Below are positions 22,801-23,054 of a DNA stretch of 23,054 nt, piece by piece. Below the pieces are notes generated by a model. The model worked only from the letters and a program-made list of their open reading frames with translations, did no database searches and was not told the DNA's origin. Origin of the DNA: JAGLRQ01 sp965369805 (GTDB lineage: Bacteria; Auribacterota; UBA6266); contig CBDURG010000016.1 in the NCBI GenBank assembly GCA_965369805.1, positions 1 through 23,054 on the forward strand, in the 5' to 3' direction. How positions within the stretch are numbered: the first letter of the stretch is position 1; each line of letters starts with the position of its first letter. The position numbers were made by a program, and so were the translations under genes.

Positions 22801-23054
22801 TTCCTGGCAGGGCAATCCGGGTACCTGGCAGGATAAATCAGGCATACTCAATTATAAAATAACCAGAAAAGATGGAACAGAGGCCCTTTTTGAAGGCAGT
22901 ATGGGTGTAACCGTAGCGCCTTCTGATGTGTCTGTTGAAGCCATAAGCTGGAATATGCCTTCTGAGGCCGGCACCTATTATCTTTTAGCAGAATTGGTGG
23001 AGGGTTCAGAGATAGTGGCTCAGAGTAAAAAGATTATCCATGTTTCCGATGTCG
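19811..23054 (+). CDS. Secreted GH2-family glycosidase with two N-terminal modules, 3' end cut
   Basis: The frame is open from ATG 19811 to the window end (1081 codons, no stop). Residues 1-28 are a signal peptide. Two tandem modules follow, about 31-205 and 210-380, repeated at 178-residue spacing: both contain IEANA followed by FNIGNDYGP, a GNA-x-LK strand and TGSG-x-SAVNFD. A GH2 layout then begins: LNGIWQIA near 387 starts the sugar-binding beta domain, a TFGMREF strand at 645-651 leads into the barrel, and NFFRMHMGHA and LLEDEWGFR are barrel motifs. The likely acid/base is E785 (WDAQNEP) and the likely nucleophile is E873 (LLNEYLWFW), 88 residues apart, close to beta-glucuronidase spacing. 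Retaining beta-galactosidases, mannosidases and glucuronidases belong here; substrate is unassigned. The ribosome site AGAGG lies close to the ATG. Confidence 0.88.
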   Translation, partial: MKKRWLVGVSVIAVVFMSLLFLPEHAFSGTNILQNYSFEDNEGWAGKADYWERGGNTSVGGTIEANAYQGYWTFNIGNDYGPENAGAYTLQVLLDSDNPGNLYPVTHGDRVIFTMWIMGEESYTGNALLKVEFFDYDRRYGYERGPLQTFTSNIHTGKFSYLKEMVTCLIPDGTVSIAVVCSSESMDTGSGNSAVNFDNGTVEVIAEENWLLNSGFEDNTGWGGDADYWLKGGNAVSNGTIEANAHQGSWAFNIGNDYGPANAGGYCLQILRDPNNPDNLCPVNPGEIFTFTMWMKGEANYAGNAFLKLEFYDNGDNLLETFMSISHTGGFDYLQETVTGVASEDAVKALLVCSSEGMETGSGYSAVNFDDGCVLIQAPITAKETIDLNGIWQIAPTVTELPPLDSDYTRAVNVPGLVDLAVPAIDNVKDCWAYDYFWYKKTFTLTPSQSHSYAFLKIDQARYVTDVWLNRIHIGNYIGCFTSHKYDASEVINYNGENELIVRVSQKRLLPTYSAVGYDYEEDTWVPGIWGDISLSLLSNPIIERVQIIPHIDAGIAEARITVKNLNFSAYDISLSAQVFKKSGGSSASEEIIESFSLSPYEEATFNLEVPISAVNLWSPDNPFLYDLVSKIEFAGAETDNLTTTFGMREFKIVGSDFYLNNHRILLTGGNICFHRFLSDPDRADRPWDDDWIKAVLIDIPKAYNFNFFRMHMGHANNKWYDIADEHGILLEDEWGFRAPVKYPYEWQPGGSGYGSEDQIRREFTQWIYDNCNHPSIIIWDAQNEPHDDGYQSRDIISDIIIPEMKEVDPTRPWECGINANVDFEPGGWNPIDFAEDHPYIYSMGPVLNDQPFGYARSIDGMRDSEEPTLLNEYLWFWLNSEGEAVGFTMGVLSRWLGKNISAEECMEHQSLIASDLTELWRRLDIDGVAPFCYLSSSEAGTTNWLTDVIDPSPEKVLPVMHALKDAYAPFGVSIELWDRHFFASETRDINVYIFNDSWQGNPGTWQDKSGILNYKITRKDGTEALFEGSMGVTVAPSDVSVEAISWNMPSEAGTYYLLAELVEGSEIVAQSKKIIHVSDV

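Overview
The window is bacterial, with moderate to low GC, frequent GTG and TTG starts, and tRNA genes that encode their CCA ends. A PEP-CTERM surface-sorting signal, glycoside-active enzymes, signal peptides and an RsbU/V/W-type partner-switching module suggest an uncultured Gram-negative lineage. Omnitrophota or a similar candidate phylum is my guess from gene content and style; no rRNA or other phylogenetic marker here settles it. I see no phage, CRISPR array, transposase or toxin-antitoxin module.

Layout. Positions 1-2026 hold the 3' part of a GH94 sugar phosphorylase-type gene, converging on an inositol-monophosphatase-family gene. Positions 2115-6047 hold a DinG-type helicase with a RadC/JAB-like N-terminal domain, followed 3 bases later by a GlcD-type FAD oxidase. 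Positions 6048-7245 are mostly non-coding: a patch of short repeats, tRNA-Leu(CAA), a small CCC1/VIT1-like membrane protein, tRNA-Ala(GGC) on the minus strand, and a broken second copy of its 5' half that still has a good promoter. Positions 7279-8859 encode an AmmeMemoRadiSam B-A (MEMO1 + AMMECR1) fusion with an apparent signal peptide.

Positions 8948-13694 look like one signalling operon: stand-alone receiver domain, ComEC-like membrane protein without its usual metallo-beta-lactamase domain, STAS protein, GAF-PP2C phosphatase, second STAS antagonist, and HATPase anti-sigma kinase. It closes with two tandem terminator hairpins. Positions 13795-17661 are grpE-dnaJ-rsmE-mtaB, which matches the conserved Firmicutes hrcA-grpE-dnaK-dnaJ-prmA-rsmE-mtaB order but lacks hrcA, dnaK and prmA.

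Positions 17662-23054 form a secreted carbohydrate-related locus. It opens with a decayed LacI-type regulator. Two small secreted proteins of one family follow, the second with a PEP-CTERM tail. Last is a large secreted GH2-family glycosidase, cut by the window end, that carries two further tandem copies of a similar module ahead of its catalytic region. The whole looks like a locus for recognising or remodelling an extracellular polysaccharide.

The most unusual items are the JAB-DinG fusion, the module family shared by three neighbouring secreted genes, the exported MEMO-AMMECR1 fusion, the partner-switching operon with embedded comEC, and the tRNA-Ala fragment joined to a perfect palindrome. 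None clearly amounts to an entirely new system.
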